Shown piece after piece: positions 7,466 through 16,950 of a stretch of DNA of 64,000 bases (its first letter is position 1; the number at the start of each line of letters is the position of its first letter). The DNA is taken from NCBI RefSeq assembly GCF_009720525.1, contig NZ_CP043930.1:1895501-1959500 (forward strand), read 5' to 3'. The notes below the pieces were generated by a model, which saw nothing but the letters and a program-made list of their open reading frames with translations, was not told the DNA's origin and did no database searches. The position numbers were made by a program, and so were the translations under genes. Origin of the DNA: Gimesia benthica. Lineage in GTDB: Bacteria > Planctomycetota > Planctomycetia > Planctomycetales > Planctomycetaceae.

Positions 7466-10400
7466 TCAGGGAATATACATAAACTCGTTGAGATTCATTA
7501 ACGCATGACACAGCATCGACAGCCGCCGGGACGCCGCTTCCGCAGTCTCTTCACCTTCAAAGAAGACCAGCGACCGTTCCCGCTCCTGCGCATTCGGCTT
7601 ACGTCCCAGCACACGCACAAACGCCTGCGTCACCTGCTGACCGTGATCTTCGCCCACATCCTTTGTGATCTTCTCCGCCAGTACCTGCGCCCGTCGATCC
7701 ATGAACTGGCTGTTCAACATAAACAGCGGCTGCAGTGCCACCGTCGAAACCTGCCGTCGCGAACAGCTGGTCACACTGTCCGGCGCATCGAACATCGCCA
7801 TCACCGAAGGCATTTCGCTTCGCCGCTGGAACAGATAAATCGTCCGCCGCAGATTCTGCTCTTCCCGCTCCTGGGGCACACTCGGTCCCCCGACCTCCGG
7901 TTTCAGTTCTCCCGTCGCACACAGAATCGAATCCCGGATGACTTCCGCTTCCAGTCGACGTCGTGGCCAGCTCCACAGCAGCCGGTTCTCCGGGTCCCGT
8001 TTCAGGTTCGCTTCGTTGAATGACCGCTGCTGCCGATACGCGGAAGACAGCACGATCTCCCGGTGAATCTGCTTCGTACTCCACCCCTGTTCCATCAGCT
8101 CCGATGCCAGCCAGTCCAGCAGCTCCGGATGCGAAGGCGGCTCCCCCTGCACGCCGAAATCACTGGGCGTCGCCACCAGTCCCCGCCCGAAGTGATACTG
8201 CCACAACCGGTTCACCCACACCCGCGAAACCAGCGGATTCTTCCGATCCGTCAACCACTCCGCCAGCGCCGTCCGCGACAGTTGATCCGAACCGCTCGTC
8301 GTCGCTCCCAGTACCGCCGGCCAGCCTTTACCCACCTCCGGCCCCCGCTTATGCACATCCCCGCGAATCAGGATCTGCGACTTCGTCTGCTTCAACTGTT
8401 CCGCGGAATACGGAATCGGATCCCGGTTCACGACCGGCAGCCGCTCGATCTCTTCCTGTCCGGTCAGCGGCGAATAATAACCCCATGTATGCGGTTCCTG
8501 CGTATGCGCGAATCGCTTGCGGTTGATCAGCTTCTTTGCCTCGCGCTGATAAAAATCATACGTCCCTTTCGGCATCCAGACATTCATTTCGGTCGGGTTC
8601 GGCAGTTCGTCCCCTTGGAGCGACAGATTCCCCAGCTGTCCATTCACGAAGAACCCCTGCAACCGATAATAGTCCCGCTGCGTCAAGGGATCGAACTTAT
8701 GATTATGGCACTGGGCACATTCCAGCGTCAGCCCCAGTAGCGCACTGCTCGTCACATTAACAATGTCCACCAGCACGTCGTTCCGCTGCGCCGCCTTGTC
8801 CATATTGTTCCCGCTGATCCGGGCCGAAGCCAGAAAACCGGTCGCGATCACGTTTTCATCCGCGTAAGGCGTCAGCTCATCCCCCGCCAGCTGCTCCTTG
8901 AGGAACTCATCATAAGGTTTGTCCGCATTGAAACTCTCGATCACATAATCCCGATACCGCCACGCATAAGGTCGCGGCAGGTCATGCTGATACCCGTGAC
9001 TCTCGGCCCACCGTGTCAGGTCCAGCCAGTACCGCGCCCAGCGTTCGCCGTAATGGGGAGAAGCCAGCAGCCGCTCCACCAGTTTCTCATACGCCCGGGG
9101 ATCGGTATTAAATTCAAACGCCTCAATCTCCTCTGCACTCGGCGGCAGCCCCGTCAGATCCAGATACAACCGGCGGATTAACGTCCCCCGGTCTGCTTCA
9201 GGAACCGGTTTAATCCCCGCCTTATTCCAGGCCCGCGCCAGGAATGCGTCGACAGCCGTCCGAATCGGCTTGCTGCTCTTCACTTGCGGCACTTCGGGAC
9301 GTTTTACCGGCTGAAACGCCCAGTGATCCGATTCCGTCTTCGGTGTGGGCAGCAATGCATAATCCCACTTCGCCCCCTGGTCGATCCACGCCCGCAGCTT
9401 TGCAATCTCCTCTTTCTTCAAAGCCGCCCCCGCATCGATGGGAGGCATCCGCGTTTCCGCCACCTGCGTGGAGACCAGTTCGATCAGCTTGCTCTGTTCG
9501 CTGTCCCCCGGCACAATCAGCGTCTCTCCCGTACTGAAGCCCAGCAGTTCCTCATGCACATCCAGCCGATACCCGGAATCCGGATTCGCCCCCGCATGAC
9601 AGTTGAAACACCGCGACTTAAGCAGCGGGTAAATCTCTTTTTCAAAGTTCACCGGCTTTGACCACGCCGCCTTTTTCTTGCCCGCCAGTTTCGGAATCTG
9701 CCCGGGTGAAAGATCCAGCACATCGTTCCACGTCCGGCTCAGCACCAGGTCACTCACGTAGATCCGGTCTTCCAGTTCCGTCTTTAATCCAGTTGCAAAA
9801 CCGACCCACCGCACGGCATTCACACTCTGCGGATTCACGGTCGAAGCCACCGGCTCACCCAGTTCGTCCGGCTTCGGATCCACCCACAAATCAAACCGCG
9901 TGAACCCGGCCCGCAACGATTTCTCCGGCTTCGACAGCCGACCCACAACCACGTAATCCCGGTCGCGTTCCAGTTCCACCGAACTCCAGGCCGTCTGCTG
10001 TGAGCCAATTCGCACCATGAAGACAACCTTCCCCTTCTGGGGACCACTGGAGGCAATATGCACGCCGATATTCGGAACATGATTCGCATGCACGGCCTTG
10101 TCCGAACCTTCGTAACGATCCAGCCAGAAGACGAAAAACTCCCCTTCATCGCGCGGCTTCTGATCCGCCGCATACCGGAAGCGAAACCGCAGAAACAGTT
10201 CCTGATCCTGATACGTCTCCTTCAGCTCCCGCCGCAACGGGTTGTTCCGCTCTACCGATCCCTGAATCAACGCCTCATGTTGAATTACAGAGCCGGAGGC
10301 CTGTTTCGGCTTTGCATCCACAAACAGCGCCGGATGACGATTCGAAAGCACCCAGCCCCCATTCCAGCCAAACCCTTTCTGCTCCCGTTTTACGGAATCT

Positions 10401-10543
10401 ATCTGCGGGTTGACCAGCCCATGCGCCAGCCGCGGAGTTTCCTCGGCGAACGTCCGTGCGGAACAGAACAGTAACCCGCCCACCAACAGCGCCGTAATCA
10501 GGTGCCTGCCTGCTATGTTCGATATCTGAGCCCGATGTATCAT
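7466..10543 (-). CDS. PSD1 (DUF1549/DUF1553) cytochrome c protein with N-terminal LamG-like domain
   Basis: A 1025-residue exported protein with a signal peptide over about 15-33. Residues ~50-280 form a jelly-roll, LamG-like domain homologous to the C-terminus of the FecR-like protein upstream. A PSCyt1 domain with heme motif CFNCH follows, then DUF1549 with [11 protein letters not shown], then DUF1553 toward the C-terminus. Such proteins are presumed periplasmic or cell-surface redox proteins partnered with DUF1501 proteins; substrates are unknown. It lies 34 bp after the FecR-like gene and 14 bp before the DUF1501 gene. The extra N-terminal domain is absent from the two other PSD1 proteins in this window. 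Confidence 0.87.
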   Translation of the reverse strand: MIHRAQISNIAGRHLITALLVGGLLFCSARTFAEETPRLAHGLVNPQIDSVKREQKGFGWNGGWVLSNRHPALFVDAKPKQASGSVIQHEALIQGSVERNNPLRRELKETYQDQELFLRFRFRYAADQKPRDEGEFFVFWLDRYEGSDKAVHANHVPNIGVHIASSGPQKGKVVFMVRIGSQQTAWSSVELERDRDYVVVGRLSKPEKSLRAGFTRFDLWVDPKPDELGEPVASTVNPQSVNAVRWVGFATGLKTELEDRIYVSDLVLSRTWNDVLDLSPGQIPKLAGKKKAAWSKPVNFEKEIYPLLKSRCFNCHAGANPDSGYRLDVHEELLGFSTGETLIVPGDSEQSKLIELVSTQVAETRMPPIDAGAALKKEEIAKLRAWIDQGAKWDYALLPTPKTESDHWAFQPVKRPEVPQVKSSKPIRTAVDAFLARAWNKAGIKPVPEADRGTLIRRLYLDLTGLPPSAEEIEAFEFNTDPRAYEKLVERLLASPHYGERWARYWLDLTRWAESHGYQHDLPRPYAWRYRDYVIESFNADKPYDEFLKEQLAGDELTPYADENVIATGFLASARISGNNMDKAAQRNDVLVDIVNVTSSALLGLTLECAQCHNHKFDPLTQRDYYRLQGFFVNGQLGNLSLQGDELPNPTEMNVWMPKGTYDFYQREAKKLINRKRFAHTQEPHTWGYYSPLTGQEEIERLPVVNRDPIPYSAEQLKQTKSQILIRGDVHKRGPEVGKGWPAVLGATTSGSDQLSRTALAEWLTDRKNPLVSRVWVNRLWQYHFGRGLVATPSDFGVQGEPPSHPELLDWLASELMEQGWSTKQIHREIVLSSAYRQQRSFNEANLKRDPENRLLWSWPRRRLEAEVIRDSILCATGELKPEVGGPSVPQEREEQNLRRTIYLFQRRSEMPSVMAMFDAPDSVTSCSRRQVSTVALQPLFMLNSQFMDRRAQVLAEKITKDVGEDHGQQVTQAFVRVLGRKPNAQERERSLVFFEGEETAEAASRRLSMLCHALMNLNEFMYIP

Positions 10544-10577
10544 CCTGCCTTCAATCCTCTTGAGTCAAAATCCGAGT

Positions 10578-12338
10578 TCAATTCTCTGTCGGTTGTGTCA
10601 CTGATTCAAAAGTCTTCCCCAGTACCAGTCGATCCACGAACAGGGAATCAGAAACTTCCGTGTACTGTCCAATCCGCATTCCCACGACGTTGATCTCTTT
10701 CAACGGCTTCGCCCCTGTTTCCTGCTGCACCACCGCATCCGGAGTCGCACTCCGATCACCGTCCGGATTCACCCAGAATTCCAGGCGATTGAAATCAGAC
10801 GACTGATCTTTCATCACCCGCCCCACCAGCAGAAAACATTCCCCGTCGATCAGTTCCCTGGAAAAGCCTTCCTGGTTCACCTCGAAACGGGCGAAGAACT
10901 GTTTCTCTTTCAAGCCGAAGTTGGGCACCCGCGAATGACTGCTCCCTTTACCCCCCGCCACATCGTCGAACCAGAGTGCAAAGAAATCGTTCTTGTCCAA
11001 CCCTTCGTACTTCACCAGCAGACTGAAATAGAAATCCTCGGTGAGTGGTTCTGCCAGTTTGCGGGCCATGCGATGTGCCAGCGAAGGATAGGCATGATGA
11101 TGACCACGGGATTGCAATACCATCGGTCCCCCCTCCAGTGCGCCCCACTGCAGACGCTGTTCGGGAACGATCAGCCGCGTGAAATTCGCATCGGCCCACC
11201 AGCCCTCATGGCCAAAGCCCACGCCCCCGGTCTGTTCTGACAACGAAGTCGCTCGGTACTCGAATGCTTCCCCTGCCAGAATGTTTTTGGGTAATGCCGT
11301 ATTGATGTGCAGCAGCGCAAATTCATTGAAGGGTACTTCCGCTTCAAAGGGAACCGCTTCCAACGGTGGATAGTTTCCTGACTTCGCCGCGATCAGCTGC
11401 TCGGGGGTCGGTACATCCGCAAACTTCGTCGGCGTCACCCGGATGTCGGCCCCCTGTGCATTCCCGCGTGTGAACAACACCGCCTGGCTCGCTTTCAGAA
11501 TACGGGGCTGCTCCGCCTGCGCCTTGGGTTTGATATCGACCTCTCCTTCAAACACATGCACTTCGGCCTTCCCAAACGGATCGACAACCGTCCCGAACCG
11601 CGTCCCCTGATCGACAATCTCCATCTTCGGCGTATCGACGGTAAACCCATGCGCTTCGTCAGGCACATAGGCGGCCAGCTTGCCATAGTTCAACTTCGCA
11701 TTCATGGACGAATTCAGTTCAATCTGCGCGGGACCTTCCAGCACCACTCCCGCCCCGCTTTCAAAGCGAATCCGGGCAATCCCCGATTTCAACCACAACT
11801 GCTTCCCCGCAGTAAACCGGGTTCCATAAGCGATGTCATCCCCCAGTTCCTCGTCTTCCCAGACCGCATCCTCTGTATCCAGCAGCATCCCCACAAACTC
11901 AACCGCGGGCAGTTCGAGCAGCGGTTCCGGCGCAACCGCCACCGGCTCTTCTGGTAAGTTCGTCTCTCCGTTTTCCTGGAACCAGACAAAGCTCCCCACC
12001 AGGAGCAGCAGTACGACGACGACAGAAACCCACGCCTGAAAACCAAACGTACTCCCCGCAGCTCCCGCAGCCACGGCTTTCACCACTACAGGTGCGTCCT
12101 CAGTCACCGCATCTGCTTCCAGCGACTCCAGGCTGATCCCGTCCGGCACCGCCGCATACAGGTTCGTGTTCAAGAGCTGATCCAGGTGCAGCTGGTCCGT
12201 ATATTCGTCGATCAGCTCCGGATGCGCATTGAGAATCTCGGTCAGCCGCGCATCCTCGGCGGTCGTCAGCTCATCCGTCATCAACCGGCTGGTCAGCCGC
12301 GCCAGTTCATTCCGCAAAGCATTGTCGGGGGAATTCAT
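10578..12338 (-). CDS. FecR-like anti-sigma/transducer with C-terminal LamG-like domain
   Basis: A 586-residue single-pass membrane protein. The N-terminal ~90 residues form a cytoplasmic helical segment of the kind that pairs with ECF sigma factors. A transmembrane helix follows (VSVVVVLLLLVGSFVWF). Then comes a FecR domain with features such as GAGVVLEGPAQ, FTVDTPKMEIVDQGTRFGT and VHVFEGEVDIKP. The last ~200 residues are LamG-like, with FFALWFDD, LEFWVNPDGD and FVDRLVLGKT. The ATG at 12338 overlaps the sigma-factor stop as ATGA, with GGGAGGC upstream, so the two are translationally coupled. It probably senses a signal outside the cytoplasm and controls the sigma factor. Confidence 0.85.
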   Translation of the reverse strand: MNSPDNALRNELARLTSRLMTDELTTAEDARLTEILNAHPELIDEYTDQLHLDQLLNTNLYAAVPDGISLESLEADAVTEDAPVVVKAVAAGAAGSTFGFQAWVSVVVVLLLLVGSFVWFQENGETNLPEEPVAVAPEPLLELPAVEFVGMLLDTEDAVWEDEELGDDIAYGTRFTAGKQLWLKSGIARIRFESGAGVVLEGPAQIELNSSMNAKLNYGKLAAYVPDEAHGFTVDTPKMEIVDQGTRFGTVVDPFGKAEVHVFEGEVDIKPKAQAEQPRILKASQAVLFTRGNAQGADIRVTPTKFADVPTPEQLIAAKSGNYPPLEAVPFEAEVPFNEFALLHINTALPKNILAGEAFEYRATSLSEQTGGVGFGHEGWWADANFTRLIVPEQRLQWGALEGGPMVLQSRGHHHAYPSLAHRMARKLAEPLTEDFYFSLLVKYEGLDKNDFFALWFDDVAGGKGSSHSRVPNFGLKEKQFFARFEVNQEGFSRELIDGECFLLVGRVMKDQSSDFNRLEFWVNPDGDRSATPDAVVQQETGAKPLKEINVVGMRIGQYTEVSDSLFVDRLVLGKTFESVTQPTEN

Positions 12339-12865
12339 GTCTGCGCCTCCCGGGCCATCGTCTTCTGGATGCACTCCATCAGCGTTTTGCGAATGCGATA
12401 CAGGGTCATCGAAACCGCATCCGCCGACCGCCCCTCATCCGCAGCGATCTGATTCACGGGCACCGCATCCCGATATCGGCTCTCCACCAGTTGTCGATGC
12501 GAACTCGGCAGCTTTTCCATACAGTGCGTCAACGCCTCCGCATGCGATTTCGCCTCCATCGCCCGCCGCGTTGTTGCAGCCGCGATCTGCTCCAGCGTCC
12601 GTTCTTCCAGCACCGCCTGACCGTCGTTCCGCACCCGCTTGAAAAAGGCCAGTGCCTGCAGCTGAGCAATCCGGCATGCCCAGGGCAGAAACGCCCGCTC
12701 CGGGTCATACTCATCCCGCTTCCGCCATAGAACGGTATTCGTCTCCTGCAGCACATCATCCACATCGGCCGCCCGACGAATCAGCGCCACCAGCAGCCCC
12801 CGCAACACAGGCTGGCTCCCGGCAATCAACGCCACATATTCCTCATCCAGATCACGATTCGTCAA
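12335..12865 (-). CDS. ECF sigma-70 factor (Rhodopirellula/Verrucomicrobium type)
   Basis: A 176-residue sigma factor with region 2 (ALIRRAADVDDVLQETN, FLPWACRIAQLQA) and region 4 (LPSSHRQLVESRYRD, then a helix-turn-helix ending SMTLYRIRKTLMECI). There is no extra domain. Length and sequence fit the planctomycete ECF subgroup usually encoded with FecR-like proteins. It is the first gene of the operon running down to 5997, so it may drive its own operon as well as other targets. No matching promoter motif was identified. Confidence 0.9.
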   Translation of the reverse strand: MTNRDLDEEYVALIAGSQPVLRGLLVALIRRAADVDDVLQETNTVLWRKRDEYDPERAFLPWACRIAQLQALAFFKRVRNDGQAVLEERTLEQIAAATTRRAMEAKSHAEALTHCMEKLPSSHRQLVESRYRDAVPVNQIAADEGRSADAVSMTLYRIRKTLMECIQKTMAREAQT

Positions 12866-13039
12866 AACAAAGGCCCTTCCGCGCGCAAGTCAGGTCGATT
12901 CAAAACATCCTGTATCAGTTCATTAGATCAACCATCCCCAATCTAACGCAGTTTCTGATAAAAAGATATTTATTCATCAAACCGAGAGGAAAAGAATTCC
13001 TCTAAAACCTTTTCATATATAAACATGCAGCGAATAAAC

Positions 13040-13089
13040 GGGTGGGCCCGAATGCAATCCGTGCCGAGCGCAGCGAGCAGGAAACTGAC
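13040..13089. repeat. BIME left arm only, copy D (mismatched stem)
   Basis: GGGTGG, then GCCCGAAT-loop-ATCCGTGC, the GCGCAGCGAGC segment and AGGAAACTGACAG. The two stem halves come from different sequence variants, the 5' half as in copy G and the 3' half as in copy E, so the stem is imperfect. The spacer and right arm are missing. Confidence 0.7.
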
Positions 13090-13132
13090 AGAGAAACCAC
13101 CCAACTGAGAAAGACCGCTCCTCAACTCAAAC

Positions 13133-13160
13133 GTAGGGGCGGTGCCCACGTGCCCGCCCG
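13133..13160. repeat. GTAG-headed GC-rich hairpin
   Basis: GTAG is followed by a GC-rich palindromic sequence with GGGCG/CGCCC ends and a GTGCCCACGTGC core. A GTAG tetranucleotide at the foot of a hairpin is the classical REP signature. It lies between two partial BIME arms. Confidence 0.5.
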
Positions 13161-13222
13161 CCTCACGGCGAACGAGTTCATTTCCCCGCTCAATGGAACC
13201 AGATCAGACAAGCATCTTAGAG

Positions 13223-13264
13223 GGTGGGCACGGATGCAATCCGTGCCGAGCGCAGCGAGCAAGA
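13223..13264. repeat. BIME left arm only, copy E
   Basis: GGGTGG with a perfect stem GGCACGGAT/ATCCGTGCC and the GCGCAGCGAGCA segment. The stem differs from copies G and H at paired positions, so pairing is retained by compensating changes. A different downstream spacer (CCCAGCTAACTCAG...) is shared with partial copy F. Confidence 0.75.
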
Positions 13265-13312
13265 GGTCCCAGCTAACTCAGATCAATTCACAACAGAGCT
13301 ACCAACCTGCGC

Positions 13313-13376
13313 CAGCAATTTTTTCGTGCCTTTCGTGCCTTTCGTGGTAGAAAAACTTCCGAGCCTTTTGCGGTCA
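13313..13376. repeat. degenerate TTCGTG tandem repeat
   Basis: Three close copies of a 9-10 bp unit (TTTCGTGCC, TTTCGTGCC, TTTCGTGGT) followed by AGAAAAACTTCC and weaker units. Here no intact gene end is attached. Confidence 0.7.
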
Positions 13377-13528
13377 GTTCCAAATGCGAATCGATACCAT
13401 TTAGTATTCCACCTGAACCCCTTCTTCTAATCACCTGTCTCTGTATTGACAAAACATCCAGTATTCATGACTTTCGAGATTCACCGTTCTATATTCTGAA
13501 AATCCAATCATATTACAGGGAATCAATT

Positions 13529-14011
13529 TTGAAATTTTTTACTGATAAAAAACTGCAAAATTCCACTGCCCACGAGGAATACGAAGAATACTGTGAAACC
13601 ATCTGGAATGATCTCCCTCACGATTTGAAGTGTATCCATGGAGGGATGCTTTCTGAAAACCTGACAGCTGGTCAATCACATGTAACGTTGCATGATGCAA
13701 GAATCACCAGTTTCGAATTGAATGTAACCGATTTAAAAGTTTCGTTTAACACTGACCATAATGGTGGTCTCAGAAAAGTCTGGTTTCACTATCAACATGT
13801 TCTTCTAATCCATCTTCCCAGCGAAAATGTCTTGGGGAAAAAAGAGATTGCTAATCCGCAAAGTGATATCATGTGTCACGAAATAGAACAAACAGCTGAG
13901 AAGGAATGGACACATACCCTACTGTTTGCCAGCAGTGAGGAACTGGTGATTCGGTTTAAGGACTTTTCCATGTCCTTTGAAGATACAACCGATGGAAATC
14001 ATATCGAATGA
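13529..14011 (+). CDS. hypothetical soluble protein, AT-rich orphan gene
   Basis: About 160 residues if translation starts at the TTG at 13529, which has CAGGG upstream; there is no earlier ATG. No signal peptide or membrane helix is seen. The pattern HDARITSFELN ... VSFN followed by alternating beta-like stretches suggests a small beta-rich domain, loosely reminiscent of DUF4085-type proteins, but I cannot name a family. Codon use is AT-rich, unlike the flanking genes, and repeat elements lie on both sides (13040-13376 and 14025-14180). Recent acquisition is possible. Confidence 0.5.
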   Translation: MKFFTDKKLQNSTAHEEYEEYCETIWNDLPHDLKCIHGGMLSENLTAGQSHVTLHDARITSFELNVTDLKVSFNTDHNGGLRKVWFHYQHVLLIHLPSENVLGKKEIANPQSDIMCHEIEQTAEKEWTHTLLFASSEELVIRFKDFSMSFEDTTDGNHIE

Positions 14012-14024
14012 ACCTTGTAAACCT

Positions 14025-14180
14025 GGGTGGCACAGCGAGCAAGAAGTCGCAGCTCACCACATCAATTCACAACAGAGCCATCCACCTGCGCCAGCAAATT
14101 TTTCGTGTCTTTCGCGCTTTTCGTGGCAGAAAAAATCCCAATCCATTCGCAGTAGTATTTTTCGAACTCTTCGTGGTCCC
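14025..14180. repeat. BIME remnant (copy F) and TTCGTG array
   Basis: GGGTGG is joined directly to CACAGCGAGCAAGAAG, so the first stem has been lost while the rest matches copy E. A TTCGTG array (14093-14180) follows, reaching the stop codon of the minus-strand hydrolase at 14180. Confidence 0.65.
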
Positions 14181-16501
14181 TACCGCCCGTCATAACCAAA
14201 CACCCCGATCACCCGCACCGGCTTCCCTTCCGCCTGCAACCGAATCTGATGCTTCCCAAACGGCAGCCCCAATACGCCGCGACGGTTCTCAATAAAATGC
14301 GTCCGCCCCTGCGAATCGGTAAACGGCTGATTCGTCGGCTGTGACCAGGCCGGCTTGCCGTCCACCTCCGCCACCAGCGTCCCGCCAGCCGGATCATCCA
14401 GCCAGGCGATCGACAGCTCATCCGCCTCCACTTCAATCTCCAGCGTCTCTCCCGGCTGCAGCAGGAACGCCTGCTCCCCATACGGTGCCCCCCACTTTGA
14501 CTCGAACTCCTGTACCGGAGACTTCCCCTTCCAGCCTTGCGCCTCCACGCCATAAAACCGACGCTTCAATCCCACCTTGCAATCCACGGCACCCAGTCGC
14601 GCGCTTTGGTTCGGAATCTCGATGATGTGCCGATCCCCGCGCGACAGCCGTCCATGCACGAACGTCGAATTCCGCGGATTCGGAACTGAGAAACTGTTGC
14701 GGCCATGCCCTGCATGCTCTGCCGGCTGACCATCGATCAGCAGTTGCATCATCTCCCGTTTGTTATCCGCCCACAGATTGAACGCGGCGTCTTCCAGGAT
14801 CAGCATCCGTCCATCCACTATCCGTGGACTGTCCTTTTGAAACCGGACCATGGTCCCTTCCCAGTTCCGCGCAAACGCATTCATCCGCGGAGGCAACTGT
14901 TTTTGCGGCACTCCCTGCAGTGTCGCTTCCGCCGGCATCTCGAACACCTGCTCCAGCTGTTTGAACCACAGGTAATGACTGCCGGCGGCTGGATGCCCGC
15001 CATCGGGGGCCATCGCATAATAATTGGTCGTCGCTTTGAGATCGATGATCAGCTGCCCCATGTCCACAAACGGAATTTCGTAGTAGGCACACAGTTTCTG
15101 CATCGGCTCTGTCATCGAATTCGACTGTCCCTTATCCCGAATCCACATGCAGGAGACGAACTCCACACCCGGATAGTGTCGTTGAAACCAGCGGATCGCT
15201 CCTTCATAGGCGGCGATTTCATCCGGCCGGTCGATATGCTCATTATGCCCGTGCCCGAAGATCACCAGGTCCGGCCCCGGTTTCTTCCCATTCTCAAACA
15301 GCGCGGGATACAGTTCCTGCCAGGACTTCCCGGTCGGGTGTCCGTTCTCATTCGGGTTCGGCGGCAGCTCCAGTTCCGCGTATGCTTTGAAGCCGCTGTG
15401 CGATTCGCCGATCGACGAACCATCGCAGGCCATTACGTTGAGCAGCATCTTCTCGACCGGATAATGAAACTTCCGCAGCAACTCCCGTCGCATCCGTCCC
15501 GTATACATGAAATAGTGCTGCGACCAGCCCACATAATCCTGCAGATCGGGCCGCCCCATGCGTTCTGCGATCAGACGTTTCATCGCCTCGGGATTACCAG
15601 ACCGGGCTTCGATCAGCGGTTCCTTATAATGCGGGCTCGCGGGATCTTCGTCATAAAAATAAAGACGCGGATTCGCACTCCCCCGGTCGATACTCGACCC
15701 CAGCGTCAGGATTGAAATCGGCTGTCCCGTTGTCAGCTTCTGCATCGTGCGGGGAATCTTCTGATACAGTTCGGGCAGTGCGCGGGACGTGGTTGGTACT
15801 GTCTTCGCGGCAGTTTCCCCTTTGACCAACGCGGGCGAATTCACCCAGACTCGCTGGTTAGAATCGTTCACAAACTCGACCAGCACCCCCACCACATTGC
15901 GAAAGTCAGCATCCGCTTCGCGCTGTTCTTTAAACCGGGGATCGATCTTGAGTCCGTTTAACTGCAACTCAAATTCTTTTTGCGTCTCCTCAGACGAAGC
16001 CTCCTGCTGCGGCGAGCGTACGAGTTCCCCCCGCCCGTGCTTCGCAAACGTCCGCTTATCGGGCATCCCGAAGTCCGCCGGTGACCACTGTCCATCGGCA
16101 CTTTCAATCAGCATCAGGCAAAGCCGCGCCTTGAGTGCCCCGCTCTGTTCCTGATACCCGTTGACTGAAAGACTGACTGCATCCCCGCCCTTGAGCCCCA
16201 GTTCCGGCAGCGTCGCAAACTGCCAGATCCGTTTGCCCGGCAGAATCTCCACCGCCTTTTCCAACGACTCCAGTTTGAGCTTTTCTGCTCCGCTCCCGGC
16301 AACCACATCACCCCAGCGATCCGTATTCCAGTAGAGGATCGATCGCCCCGGTTCAGAGCCAGCCGTCTTCCGCAACCGAAACTGGGGATTCTGCAGCAGA
16401 TTAACCGTCGGCAAAGTGTTCTCAGCCATCACAACCGAAAACAGAGAACAGACAAAAACAGACAGAAACAGCAAAGTGATTTTTTTCACGGCAGGACTCA
16501 C
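14180..16501 (-). CDS. secreted SGNH/GDSL-type hydrolase
   Basis: Up to 773 residues with an N-terminal signal peptide (KKITLLFLSVFVCSLFSVVMA). The start is a GTG at 16501 or, equally plausible, the GTG at 16489. A beta-rich N-terminal region precedes an SGNH esterase domain. Its nucleophile block is ILTLGSSIDRG, its third block is VIFGHGHNEH and its final block is DGGHPAAGSHY, which supplies the Asp-His pair. The C-terminal ~200 residues are another beta-sandwich, probably carbohydrate binding. It probably deacylates a polysaccharide outside the cytoplasm; the substrate is unknown. A repeat array touches the stop codon. Confidence 0.8.
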   Translation of the reverse strand: MSPAVKKITLLFLSVFVCSLFSVVMAENTLPTVNLLQNPQFRLRKTAGSEPGRSILYWNTDRWGDVVAGSGAEKLKLESLEKAVEILPGKRIWQFATLPELGLKGGDAVSLSVNGYQEQSGALKARLCLMLIESADGQWSPADFGMPDKRTFAKHGRGELVRSPQQEASSEETQKEFELQLNGLKIDPRFKEQREADADFRNVVGVLVEFVNDSNQRVWVNSPALVKGETAAKTVPTTSRALPELYQKIPRTMQKLTTGQPISILTLGSSIDRGSANPRLYFYDEDPASPHYKEPLIEARSGNPEAMKRLIAERMGRPDLQDYVGWSQHYFMYTGRMRRELLRKFHYPVEKMLLNVMACDGSSIGESHSGFKAYAELELPPNPNENGHPTGKSWQELYPALFENGKKPGPDLVIFGHGHNEHIDRPDEIAAYEGAIRWFQRHYPGVEFVSCMWIRDKGQSNSMTEPMQKLCAYYEIPFVDMGQLIIDLKATTNYYAMAPDGGHPAAGSHYLWFKQLEQVFEMPAEATLQGVPQKQLPPRMNAFARNWEGTMVRFQKDSPRIVDGRMLILEDAAFNLWADNKREMMQLLIDGQPAEHAGHGRNSFSVPNPRNSTFVHGRLSRGDRHIIEIPNQSARLGAVDCKVGLKRRFYGVEAQGWKGKSPVQEFESKWGAPYGEQAFLLQPGETLEIEVEADELSIAWLDDPAGGTLVAEVDGKPAWSQPTNQPFTDSQGRTHFIENRRGVLGLPFGKHQIRLQAEGKPVRVIGVFGYDGR

Positions 16502-16632
16502 AGGCAGGGGATACAGAAAATAGAAATCAGAATAGAATCACCCTTCGATCATACCGGAGACCTTAACCAGATCACAAGAAAACCAGGACGCCCGACACAG
16601 AAAACAGATCAGGACACAGAATAAAGATCAAC

Positions 16633-16823
16633 GGGTGGGCCCGAATGCAATTCGGGCCGAGCGCAGCGAGCAGGAAACCAACAGTGTTTCATTCAAGAAA
16701 GAAAAAGTTGGTTTGCTCTCAAATCATCTTTACTAAGGTCGGAACAAGAAATATTAGATCGTATCTCTTACCTGACAGTTTCCTGTTGCCTACGGCAATA
16801 TCGGATTACATCCGATACCACCC
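16633..16823. repeat. BIME-like paired-hairpin repeat, copy G
   Basis: A full-length copy of 191 bp. The left stem is GGCCCGAAT/ATTCGGGCC. The right stem is TATCGGAT/ATCCGATA, where copies A, B, C and H have TACCGGAT/ATCCGGTA. This is a paired change that keeps the stem. It lies between divergently placed gene ends. Confidence 0.85.
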
Positions 16824-16854
16824 ATGGAATACTCTTTTATTGATCTCCCCACAC

Positions 16855-16950
16855 CAGCAATTTTTCGTGTCTTTCGTGCCTTTCGTGGTAGAAAAACTTC
16901 CGTGTCTTTCGCGGCAGCATCAATTTCGCGTCTTCCGTAGTAGCACGTGT
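16855..16950. repeat. degenerate TTCGTG tandem repeat overlapping a gene end
   Basis: TTTCGTGTC, TTTCGTGCC, TTTCGTGGT, then TTCCGTGTC, TTTCGCGGC and further weak units. The minus-strand stop codon at 16920-16922 lies inside the array, so the last roughly nine codons of the esterase gene are written in repeat-like sequence. Confidence 0.7.

Larger units (their letters stand above)
12866..13528. other. repeat-rich intergenic region
   Basis: The 155 bp next to the sigma-factor start is AT-rich and must contain the operon promoter, though no clear boxes were found. From 13040 onward it holds two BIME left arms, a GTAG-headed hairpin and a TTCGTG array. The last ~130 bp before 13529 is AT-rich with no gene. 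Confidence 0.6.
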
